A stretch of DNA of 7,516 nt, taken from Candidatus Bathyarchaeum sp. (GTDB lineage Archaea > Thermoproteota > Bathyarchaeia > Bathyarchaeales > Bathyarchaeaceae). Both the position numbers and the translations under genes were made by a program. Below the pieces are notes generated by a model. That model had not been told where the DNA came from. It did no database searches and saw nothing but the letters and a program-made list of their open reading frames with translations. The stretch spans positions 1-7,516 of the forward strand of contig PIXS01000080.1 in the NCBI GenBank assembly GCA_003096255.1. The letters run 5' to 3'. Positions 1 to 4,579 of this stretch are shown piece after piece (within the stretch, counting starts at the first letter, position 1; each line of letters opens with the position of its first letter).

Positions 1-265
1 CTGACTGTTCGCCATATTCTCTTATCAGGGCAGCCTCGATTTTTCGCATTCCGTAGGGTGCAAACTTGGCTGTGTCGTCTCTGTTTTTTGGGACTCGTGG
101 GTACCAGTATCTTCTGAGAAGGAACCTTGGAATGATGGCTGTGGGGAATCCTCCAGTGAATGCTCTAAAGGGACTGAGTTTGAAGTCACTCATGTCTGTG
201 GCTGAGCCAGTAAGGACTATGGGAACCCCTTGAGCCTGCGTGGAAGCAGCATCGTTCGAAGCCAT
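1..265 (-). CDS. N-terminal fragment of a probable B12-binding/radical SAM protein (cut by window edge)
   Basis: The open frame has 88 codons from ATG at 265 and runs off the left edge. The visible residues include VLTGSATDMSDF (about 18-29), a Phe/Gly-rich stretch, FLLRRYWYPRVP (about 48-59) and KFAPYGMRKIEAAL (about 67-80). I recognise this order from the N-terminus of archaeal radical SAM proteins with a B12-binding-like domain, where a 'YAPYGLRKVEA' type motif precedes the cobalamin-like fold. The catalytic CxxxCxxC motif would lie outside the window, so the family call rests on recall of N-terminal motifs only. An in-frame ATG at 292 directly follows a stop codon and would add nine residues. 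I prefer 265 because a TATA-like CTTAAATG (minus strand, 291-298) sits about 28 nt upstream, which suits a leaderless transcript. No Shine-Dalgarno is seen at either start. The gene is divergent from threonine synthase. Confidence 0.6.
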   Translation of the reverse strand, partial: MASNDAASTQAQGVPIVLTGSATDMSDFKLSPFRAFTGGFPTAIIPRFLLRRYWYPRVPKNRDDTAKFAPYGMRKIEAALIREYGEQS

Positions 266-290
266 AATAGCGCGAATTTTATCGTACAAC

Positions 291-298
291 ATTTAAGA
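291..298 (-). promoter_or_regulatory. TATA-like box for the divergent minus-strand gene
   Basis: The minus strand reads CTTAAATG here, centred about 28 nt upstream of the ATG at 265, which fits an archaeal TATA box driving a leaderless or very short-leader transcript. The match is modest and overlaps the alternative ATG at 292. Confidence 0.35.
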
Positions 299-358
299 GC
301 TTTACTGTGTTCTGTTGAGTGTACACCATAACTTAGGGTAAATGAAAGCAAAGTTAAC

Positions 359-366
359 TATAAAAG
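359..366 (+). promoter_or_regulatory. TATA-box candidate for threonine synthase
   Basis: TATAAAAG at 359-366 is the best TATA match in the divergent gap. A start about 25 nt downstream would fall near 387, almost at the ATG (391), and would bypass the AGGAG at 375-379. If the AGGAG (11 nt before the ATG) is used, transcription must start earlier, for example from the weaker GTAAATGA around 338-345. The two readings predict leaderless versus led mRNA. Confidence 0.4.
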
Positions 367-390
367 AGAAATTCAGGAGATTAATTTTTC

Positions 391-1761
391 ATGAAAACAG
401 AAAGCTGGCAACAATGTATCGTTCCTAGTTGCGGAAAAAAGTACAGCATCAACGAACAGAGAACCCTATGTGACTGCGGCGAACTTCTTGACGTACGATA
501 CAAGGGAGACTTCCCGAAAAGCCTGCAACAAACCTTCAGCGAACGCCTAAATCACCGCCAAAACATATTTGATGAAAGCGGGGTCTGGCGATACCGCGAA
601 CTGATCAATTTTGCTGGAATAGACACAGAAGACCCAGACGATTACAGCCGAAAGCTAGTCTCTTTAGATGGCGCTGAAGGAAGAACAAAACCCTTTCATC
701 TGACCCGAGTCGCCGACTATGTTGGAGTAAAAACTGAAAACTTTTGGCTCCAGTTCGAAGGAGACAACCCAACAGGCTCCTTCAAAGACAACGGAATGGC
801 AACCGCCTTTACCCATGCAAGAATAGTTGGAGCCAAAAAAGTTGTTTGTGCCTCTACTGGAAACACTTCAAGCTCTGCAGCAGCCTTTGCGGCAAACGAG
901 CTGGATATGGCTGCCGTGATTCTTGTTGGAGCAGGAAAAATCGCCAAAGGCAAACTTGCCCAATCCTTAGCCTATGGTGCTAAGGTTCTGCAGGTGAATG
1001 GCGACTTCGATGTTGCCATGGCTATGGTACAGGCTCTTTCAAGGGAGAGCGGAATCTATGTTGTTAATTCTTTGAACTCTTTCCGTCTTGAAGGACAGAA
1101 AACCATGATGTTCAGAATGCTTGATTATTTGCGGTGGGAAGTGCCAGACTGGATTGTGTTTCCTGGAGGAAACTTGGGCAACACGTCAGCCTTTGGGAAG
1201 GCCTTCATGGAGCTTTACGAGTATGGTTGGATACAAAAGAAGCCGCGGATGGCTGTTGTTGTGGCTGAGGGTGCACCAACCTTGTCTGACCTCTATAACG
1301 AGCATGGACTAAGATGGAACAACGGAAACATCGACAACAGCATCATAGACGACTACTACAGCGAAGTGGACAGAAAAGGCATCAAAGCCAAAACAAGAGC
1401 AAGTGCAATCGAGATTCTCAAGCCCGTGAACCTGAAGAAGGCTATACGAACCCTAGAGTTCACTGACGGCGTTGTAACGACGGTTCCTGATCCAGACATA
1501 ATGGATGCTATGGCTATGGTGAGCAAGAACGGGTTTGGATGTGAACCTGCTTCAGCTGCAACTGTGGCAGGAACCAAAAAGCTGGTAGAGCAGGGCATAA
1601 TAGGCGAAGACGAGACTGTGGTCGGAATTTCAACTGGACACATCCTTAAGGACACAACGGCGATAGTGGATTACCACTTCAACCCCAAGAACAAGTTCGC
1701 TAACACGCCGATAACTGTTGAGCCGGACATAAAAGAAATCCTGAAACTTGTAAGTGACTAA
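391..1761 (+). CDS. thrC: Threonine synthase, PLP-dependent, with N-terminal zinc ribbon
   Basis: This cytoplasmic enzyme converts O-phospho-L-homoserine to L-threonine and phosphate, the last step of threonine synthesis. The 456-residue protein begins with a small zinc-ribbon-like segment (C9, C14, C27, C29). The fold-type II PLP core follows: GSFKDNG places the PLP Schiff-base lysine at K132, STGNTSSSAAAF (about 155-166) is the Ser/Thr-Gly-Asn loop, EGQKT lies near 234-238, and PGGNLGN (about 258-264) forms the cofactor-phosphate-binding loop. GISTGHILKD near the C-terminus is the typical closing motif of threonine synthases, as opposed to threonine dehydratase or cysteine synthase. Length is normal for the family. 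The ATG at 391 has AGGAG at 375-379. No threonine-pathway neighbours are visible; the gene stands alone between a divergent and a convergent gene. Codon choice swings from A/C-ending to G/T-ending blocks inside the gene (see findings). Confidence 0.96.
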   Translation: MKTESWQQCIVPSCGKKYSINEQRTLCDCGELLDVRYKGDFPKSLQQTFSERLNHRQNIFDESGVWRYRELINFAGIDTEDPDDYSRKLVSLDGAEGRTKPFHLTRVADYVGVKTENFWLQFEGDNPTGSFKDNGMATAFTHARIVGAKKVVCASTGNTSSSAAAFAANELDMAAVILVGAGKIAKGKLAQSLAYGAKVLQVNGDFDVAMAMVQALSRESGIYVVNSLNSFRLEGQKTMMFRMLDYLRWEVPDWIVFPGGNLGNTSAFGKAFMELYEYGWIQKKPRMAVVVAEGAPTLSDLYNEHGLRWNNGNIDNSIIDDYYSEVDRKGIKAKTRASAIEILKPVNLKKAIRTLEFTDGVVTTVPDPDIMDAMAMVSKNGFGCEPASAATVAGTKKLVEQGIIGEDETVVGISTGHILKDTTAIVDYHFNPKNKFANTPITVEPDIKEILKLVSD

Positions 1762-1770
1762 AGTCGCGGG

Positions 1771-1795
1771 TTGTTGTTTTGTCCAGTTTGTCTTG
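1771..1795 (+). terminator. T-rich probable terminator of threonine synthase
   Basis: The 34-nt gap after the TAA at 1759-1761 is strikingly T-rich (TTGTTGTTTTG, then GTTTGTCTTG) with no stem-loop. That is the usual look of archaeal intrinsic terminators. It lies between two convergent genes. Confidence 0.45.
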
Positions 1796-2047
1796 TTAGA
1801 TGGTGCCTACGAAGCTCATTGCCTGTGCTGCGATGAAGAACCAGAATATGGAGCTGGTGAGTTTGGAGCCTATTTTCCAGACAACGGCGAGAAGAATCAT
1901 GATTGTTGCCATCTGTATCATCTGTTGAGAAGCTGGAACGCCTGCAATGTTTAGGATGAAGCCAATCAGGAATGTTAAACCATCTCCGATAAACTTTAAG
2001 CCAGTCACTATTTGGCCTAAGGCTTCTATTAGACCTGGACTCATCAT
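1796..2047 (-). CDS. Small hypothetical membrane protein (83 aa)
   Basis: I do not recognise a family. From the double ATG at 2047/2044 the frame encodes 83 residues. A Gly-rich amphipathic start (about 1-20) is followed by a hydrophobic span around 21-36 (FIGDGLTFLIGFILNI). After a short GVPASQQ turn there are long hydrophobic stretches around 46-58 (MATIMILLAVVW) and 67-82 (SIFWFFIAAQAMSFV), so two or three membrane helices are likely. The frame stays open upstream to 2230, but that extension (about 61 residues) has no clear domain, and the Met-Met start fits the onset of the hydrophobic protein better. A GAGAAG just before the ATG is a weak ribosome site. An in-frame GTG in the extension is an alternative start. 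A perfect inverted repeat lies 17-33 nt upstream of the ATG. The gene converges with threonine synthase. The coding strand is A/C-rich, like the other minus-strand genes here. Confidence 0.55.
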   Translation of the reverse strand: MMSPGLIEALGQIVTGLKFIGDGLTFLIGFILNIAGVPASQQMIQMATIMILLAVVWKIGSKLTSSIFWFFIAAQAMSFVGTI

Positions 2048-2063
2048 CTTCTCATGACCACTA

Positions 2064-2080
2064 AACCCTACACTAGGGTT
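2064..2080. repeat. Perfect 7-3-7 inverted repeat
   Basis: AACCCTA-CAC-TAGGGTT is perfectly self-complementary in its arms. It lies immediately upstream of the minus-strand 83-aa membrane gene, so it could be a repressor operator or a short hairpin in the 5' leader. No protein partner can be named from the sequence. Confidence 0.6.
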
Positions 2081-2319
2081 CACTAAAAGTTGAAGTTTCA
2101 CAGCATATGAAGCTTGTGCGGGAACCCTCAGTATGAACGATTCGACAAAGAAATTGATAGCACCAATACAACTCTCCTTTGATGTTTTATGCTCCACATT
2201 CTGGCTCCATTTTCTACACAAACGAAACACCTATTCATCCAGTTCTTATTACTGAAACTAGACTATGATGAGGCACGAAATACCTCACGTTTCTAATCGT
2301 TTTCAAACAAGAAACTTAA

Positions 2320-2327
2320 TTTATATT
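2320..2327 (+). promoter_or_regulatory. TATA box of the 37-aa membrane microprotein gene
   Basis: TTTATATT is a strong archaeal TATA match. Transcription starting about 25 nt downstream (near 2349) would give a leader of roughly 14 nt that still contains the GGAG ribosome site at 2352-2355. Promoter, leader and start codon are mutually consistent, which supports the small gene that follows. Confidence 0.6.
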
Positions 2328-2362
2328 CATTCCAACTCGATCTTTATTTGTGGAGATGCAGT

Positions 2363-2476
2363 ATGCTTGAAGAACTGGCACTGTCTCCTGGGGAGTTGCT
2401 TATGATGCTCTTCGGTTTGATACTTTTCTTCATCATAGTTTATGGTGCCGTATCTTTCAAGGCACACCGTTACTGA
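2363..2476 (+). CDS. 37-aa single-pass membrane microprotein
   Basis: This short frame was found by eye. ATG at 2363 is preceded by GGAG (2352-2355, 7-nt spacing) and a good TATA box at 2320-2327. It encodes a short acidic start (MLEELALSPGE), one strongly hydrophobic helix (about 12-31, MMLFGLILFFIIVYGAV) and a basic tail (KAHRY), then TGA. The positive tail suggests an N-out/C-in topology by the positive-inside rule, which is inference. I recognise no family. The combination of promoter, ribosome site, helix and charged tail is much better than expected from chance. It sits alone, upstream of the tRNA-Asp gene, and may be a subunit of, or modulator for, a larger membrane complex encoded elsewhere. 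Confidence 0.65.
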   Translation: MLEELALSPGELLMMLFGLILFFIIVYGAVSFKAHRY

Positions 2477-2496
2477 GTTAAAACAGAAACACAACC

Positions 2497-2501
2497 TTTT
2501 T
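2497..2501 (+). terminator. T5 tract after the membrane microprotein
   Basis: TTTTT lies 21 nt after the TGA of the 37-aa gene, in a gap before the tRNA gene. It is a plausible archaeal oligo-T terminator without a hairpin. Confidence 0.35.
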
Positions 2502-2527
2502 CCGTCACATCTTCTTAGAATGAAAAC

Positions 2528-2535
2528 CTTAAGTA
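2528..2535 (+). promoter_or_regulatory. TATA-like box for tRNA-Asp
   Basis: CTTAAGTA is centred about 33 nt before the first tRNA base, so a start near 2557 would leave a short 5' leader for RNase P. Just downstream is a CCCTA-N6-TAGGG inverted repeat (2541-2556) directly before the tRNA. The match is moderate. Confidence 0.35.
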
Positions 2536-2564
2536 GAAGCCCCTATCATTTTAGGGAAATGAGT

Positions 2565-2642
2565 GCCCTGGTAGTATAGTCCGGTCTAGTATAGGCGGCT
2601 GTCGCCCGCCCGACCCGGGTTCAAATCCCGGCCAGGGCGCCA
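2565..2642 (+). tRNA. tRNA-Asp (anticodon GTC), CCA encoded
   Basis: The complete cloverleaf can be folded by hand. The acceptor stem GCCCTGG (2565-2571) pairs with CCAGGGC (2632-2638). The D-stem GTAT/GTAT is closed by G-U pairs, with GG in the D-loop. The anticodon stem GGCGG/CCGCC (2594-2598/2606-2610) encloses the loop CTGTCGC, giving anticodon GTC at 2601-2603. The variable loop has four bases. The T-stem CCGGG/CCCGG encloses TTCAAAT. Discriminator G2639 is followed by a genomically encoded CCA (2640-2642). The GTC anticodon and discriminator G match aspartate identity. There is no intron. Confidence 0.97.
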
Positions 2643-2747
2643 CTCTTCTAACCATTTTGTCAGCTACATCTACGCAATGTTATTAGTGGAGAACCTACAC
2701 CATTAAGCAAAAGAGCAGTTCCAACCTGATTCGTGGAGAAAGGTTTT

Positions 2748-3938
2748 GTGACGAAGAAAGGGAATGGAAAGAAAACAGAAAACTCGTCCATTCGGAATGT
2801 GTTTGCTTTAGGGTTTGTGAGTTTCTTCACTGACATGTCCAGCGAGATGGTTTTCAGCATTTTGCCTGCCTTTCTTTTGGGGTTGCCTGGTTCCAGCAGA
2901 GCAGTACTGGGTTTGATTGAGGGAACAGCAGAGGCCCTGAGTTATGCGTTGCGGGCTGTTTCAGGAATTTTTTCTGACAAGTTCAGAAAGAGGAAAATCT
3001 TTGTTCTTGTTGGGTATGCGTTGTCAACTGCGGTTAAGCCTCTTTTTGCTGTAGCAAGGGTGCCTTTGGATGTTTTGTTAATCAGGGTATCTGACAGGGT
3101 TGGGAAGGCTGTTCGCACTTCTCCCCGTGACGCCCTGCTCTGTGAGTCAGTTTCTGAAAAACGTCGAGGTGCTGCCTTTGGTTTACATCGTACTCTTGAT
3201 CAGGCAGGCGCCATTGTGGGACCTGTAATCGCATCAGTAGCTATGGTTTTGTTAGGTTTCGCAGTGAGAGACATATTCTGGCTTTCCCTAATACCTGGCT
3301 CAATTGCACTTCTTATTATCTTGTTTCTGGTCAAGGAGCGAGCAGGCAAATCAACTTGCGAATTCAGGTTGCTTGAAGGCGTCAAATCTGCTTTAGGCGG
3401 CAACTTTTCGTTGCTTCTTATTATTGTCAGCATTTTTTCTCTGGGAGCATTTAACTTTTCTTTCATACTTCTCAATGCGCAGGAAGCTGGAATTGCGGAC
3501 TCGTTTATTCCTTTGGTGTATGCGGTAGTTAACGTAGCTCATGCTGCGATAGCGATTCCTGCTGGCGTTTTGTCTGATCGTGTAGGCAAGGAGAAGGTCA
3601 TGGTGTTGGGTTACTGCATTTTTCTTTCCGCTGCCTTGATGTTTTTGCTTCCTGCAACTGGTCATGTTGCCTTTTTGGTTGCTGTCCTCTATGGTGCTTA
3701 TGCTGGAGTGGTTGAGACAGTTCAGAGGGCTTTGATTCCTGATTATGTGGAAGAAAAACTGAGGGGAACAGCCTATGGACTTTATTATCTGGTTGTGGGT
3801 TCAGCATTCTTTGTTTCTAATTCTGTGGTCGGAACTTTGTGGGAGATTTTCGGTTCCTCTGCAGCATCCGTTTACAGCATAAGCCTCTCTGCTGTCGCTA
3901 TTGTGGCTATGATACTTTTTGTTAGAAAAAAGATGTGA
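2748..3938 (+). CDS. Major facilitator superfamily (MFS) transporter
   Basis: This is an integral membrane transporter of unknown substrate. From GTG at 2748 it has 396 residues, the usual MFS length, with about twelve hydrophobic spans. Signature features are FFTDMSSEMVFSILPAFL in helix 1 (about 26-43), the loop 2-3 motif SDKFRKRK (about 76-83), and DRVGKAVRTSPRDAL (about 116-130), which I know from a widespread bacterial and archaeal MFS branch. A second SDRVGKEK loop in the C-terminal half marks the internal duplication. GTG 2748 is favoured because GGAG (2735-2738) sits 9 nt before it. A GTG at 2733 in the same frame would add five residues but lacks a ribosome site. It converges with arsR at 7 nt. 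A role in arsenic export is possible by proximity only; the protein does not look like ArsJ and no GAPDH gene accompanies it. Codons are strongly G/T-ending. Confidence 0.9.
   Translation: MTKKGNGKKTENSSIRNVFALGFVSFFTDMSSEMVFSILPAFLLGLPGSSRAVLGLIEGTAEALSYALRAVSGIFSDKFRKRKIFVLVGYALSTAVKPLFAVARVPLDVLLIRVSDRVGKAVRTSPRDALLCESVSEKRRGAAFGLHRTLDQAGAIVGPVIASVAMVLLGFAVRDIFWLSLIPGSIALLIILFLVKERAGKSTCEFRLLEGVKSALGGNFSLLLIIVSIFSLGAFNFSFILLNAQEAGIADSFIPLVYAVVNVAHAAIAIPAGVLSDRVGKEKVMVLGYCIFLSAALMFLLPATGHVAFLVAVLYGAYAGVVETVQRALIPDYVEEKLRGTAYGLYYLVVGSAFFVSNSVVGTLWEIFGSSAASVYSISLSAVAIVAMILFVRKKM
3926..3931 (-). terminator. T6 terminator candidate for arsR, inside the MFS 3' end
   Basis: On the minus strand a run of six T occurs about 15 nt beyond the arsR stop codon. 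Since the MFS gene ends only 7 nt away, arsR transcription would terminate inside the MFS coding region. Confidence 0.4.
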
Positions 3939-3945
3939 AACAGCT

Positions 3946-4326
3946 CTAGAGCAGGTTGAGTTCGGTCATTTTGTCTACGAGTTTTTTGTCTGCAATGGAG
4001 CAGTAGACCCATTTTCCTTTTTTTGTGCGGTTGACGATGCCCACGTTTTCCAGTATTTGGATGTGGTGAGAGAGGTTTGGCTGGGTCATGTCGAGGCATA
4101 TCATAAGTTCGCATATGCACATCTCTTTGACTCTCAGAAGTTTTACTATTCGGAGCCTTTTTTCGTCAGACAGTGCCTTGAAGAATCTGCTGTTTTTCTT
4201 TGCGGTTTTGGCATCTGCATGCTCGTTGGCTAGTTGGGTTAGTTCTTTTCGGTATTTTTCGGCGGCGTCGGCTTCGCAGAAGTCTGTTTCGGTTAGTCGT
4301 TTTAGTCGCTGGTTGACTTTTTTCAT
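3946..4326 (-). CDS. arsR: ArsR-family As(III)-responsive repressor
   Basis: This 126-residue winged helix-turn-helix metalloregulator should repress the divergent arsenic genes and release DNA when As(III) binds. The core runs from about residue 45 (RFFKALSDEKRLRIVKLL), through the recognition region (EMCICELMICLDMTQPNLSHHIQILENVGIV, shown here split: EMCICEL at 68-74, TQPNLSHHIQIL at 81-92), to the wing (KKGKWVYCSI, about 102-111). C70 and C72 form the CxC pair at the position of the classical ELCVCDL inducer site, and C77 can supply a third thiol; C17 and C109 are further candidates. Residues 1-45 form an extra charged, probably helical N-terminal extension. The ATG at 4326 has AAGGTGAG six nt upstream. 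It is convergent with MFS and divergent from the arsenic run. Codons are A/C-rich, opposite to MFS. Confidence 0.92.
   Translation of the reverse strand: MKKVNQRLKRLTETDFCEADAAEKYRKELTQLANEHADAKTAKKNSRFFKALSDEKRLRIVKLLRVKEMCICELMICLDMTQPNLSHHIQILENVGIVNRTKKGKWVYCSIADKKLVDKMTELNLL
3982..3987 (+). terminator. T6 terminator candidate for the MFS gene, inside arsR
   Basis: On the plus strand TTTTTT lies about 44 nt past the MFS stop, preceded by another T-rich patch (CATTTTG). With the reciprocal T6 for arsR, both convergent transcripts would overlap at their 3' ends. Confidence 0.35.
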
Positions 4327-4366
4327 TGGATTCTCACCTTGTTCTATGTGAAACGTATTTAAATCT

Positions 4367-4392
4367 GTTTATACAAACAAAACGTATAAATA
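4367..4392. promoter_or_regulatory. Back-to-back divergent promoters of arsR and the arsenic operon
   Basis: TTTATAC (4368-4374) and GTATAAA (4384-4390) form a perfect inverted repeat with a 9-nt A-rich spacer. Read on each strand they are TATA boxes. The minus-strand TATAAAC is about 45 nt before the arsR ATG, so a start near 4345 keeps its ribosome site. The plus-strand TATAAATA points to a start near 4413 and a leader of about 35 nt before the microprotein ATG at 4449. The spacer must serve as the BRE/TFB contact for both. An ArsR operator is likely here too, but I cannot assign it uniquely. Confidence 0.6.
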
Positions 4393-4415
4393 TATCTAAA
4401 ATCATTTATGTGTTC

Positions 4416-4429
4416 GTGGGGTTAACCAC
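4416..4429 (+). other. Small hairpin or palindrome in the leader of the arsenic operon
   Basis: GTGG-GGTTAA-CCAC can form a 4-bp hairpin, and its inner GGTTAACC is a perfect 8-nt palindrome. It lies right at the expected transcription start, where an ArsR dimer could block initiation. This is weak evidence for an operator half. Confidence 0.3.
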
Positions 4430-4448
4430 AAGAAGTGACAAAAAAGAA

Positions 4449-4553
4449 ATGACAAAAGACCTCAGATGCCCATTCGGAATCCCAGACAGCGAATGCTGCC
4501 AAGCATCAACCTGCCCGACATGGGTAGCAAGACAAAAAACAAACCACAAATAA
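4449..4553 (+). CDS. 34-aa Cys-rich microprotein with ArsD-like CC-x4-C spacing
   Basis: I know no family. The protein has 34 residues with four cysteines: C7, C16, C17 and C22 (LRCPFG ... ECCQASTCPTW). The CC-x4-C spacing equals that of the As(III)-binding Cys12-Cys13-Cys18 of the metallochaperone ArsD, and C7 could add a fourth thiol. The tail is basic (RQKTNHK). It is the first gene after the arsenic promoter and ends 23 nt before the probable TTG start of the permease, as expected for an operon. Codons (CCA, GGA, ATC, AGC, ACC) look like real coding sequence. The ribosome site is weak: AAGTGA ten nt before ATG. An in-frame GTG at 4416, near the predicted transcription start, could give a leaderless longer form. 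Inference: a small cytoplasmic arsenite-binding carrier or buffer. A zinc-binding or purely structural role is equally open. Confidence 0.62.
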   Translation: MTKDLRCPFGIPDSECCQASTCPTWVARQKTNHK

Positions 4554-4564
4554 CCTTCCTTTTT

Positions 4565-4579
4565 GGGGAACAAACTTTG
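4565..4579 (+). promoter_or_regulatory. Ribosome site and TTG start that decide the ACR3 N-terminus
   Basis: GGGG (4565-4568) lies 8 nt before an in-frame TTG (4577-4579). Neither in-frame ATG (4466 or 4520) has a ribosome site, and both would sit inside the microprotein gene. Starting at TTG gives a normal-length permease. Confidence 0.5.

Larger units (their letters stand above)
2048..2362. other. Gene-poor stretch between two small membrane genes
   Basis: I see no convincing gene here. An open minus-strand extension of the 83-aa gene reaches 2230 but is unsupported, although a GGAG-containing purine run at about 2173-2180 (minus strand) could hint at an unusual upstream start. The stretch contains the 17-nt inverted repeat at 2064-2080 and, at its right end, the TATA box and ribosome site of the 37-aa microprotein gene. 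Confidence 0.5.

Noticed and set aside
1356..1655. 99-codon minus-strand frame inside threonine synthase
   Set aside because: It lies fully inside a well-supported gene, and its composition is what the complement of that gene produces.
2048..2230. N-terminal extension of the minus-strand membrane protein to 144 aa
   Set aside because: The extra residues have no recognisable domain or clean ribosome site at the ATG, and the inverted repeat would be buried in coding sequence. Kept only as an alternative start.
2643..2747. Possible extra small gene between tRNA-Asp and the MFS transporter
   Set aside because: Only short frames without start signals were found; the stretch looks like a plain promoter gap.
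2565..2750. tRNA-Asp as the attachment site of an arsenic island
   Set aside because: No direct repeat of the tRNA 3' end, integrase gene or phage-like gene is seen in the window, so integration cannot be supported here.
2748..3938. Assignment of the MFS gene as arsJ
   Set aside because: The sequence motifs differ from ArsJ as I know it and the required partner GAPDH gene is absent.
3919..4233. Long plus-strand open frame opposite arsR
   Set aside because: It is a shadow of the arsR coding sequence in the antisense strand; no ribosome site and no family resemblance.
4326..4448. Start of the Cys-rich microprotein at the far upstream in-frame ATG (4326)
   Set aside because: It would begin opposite the arsR start codon and span both TATA boxes, so the promoter would lie inside the gene.
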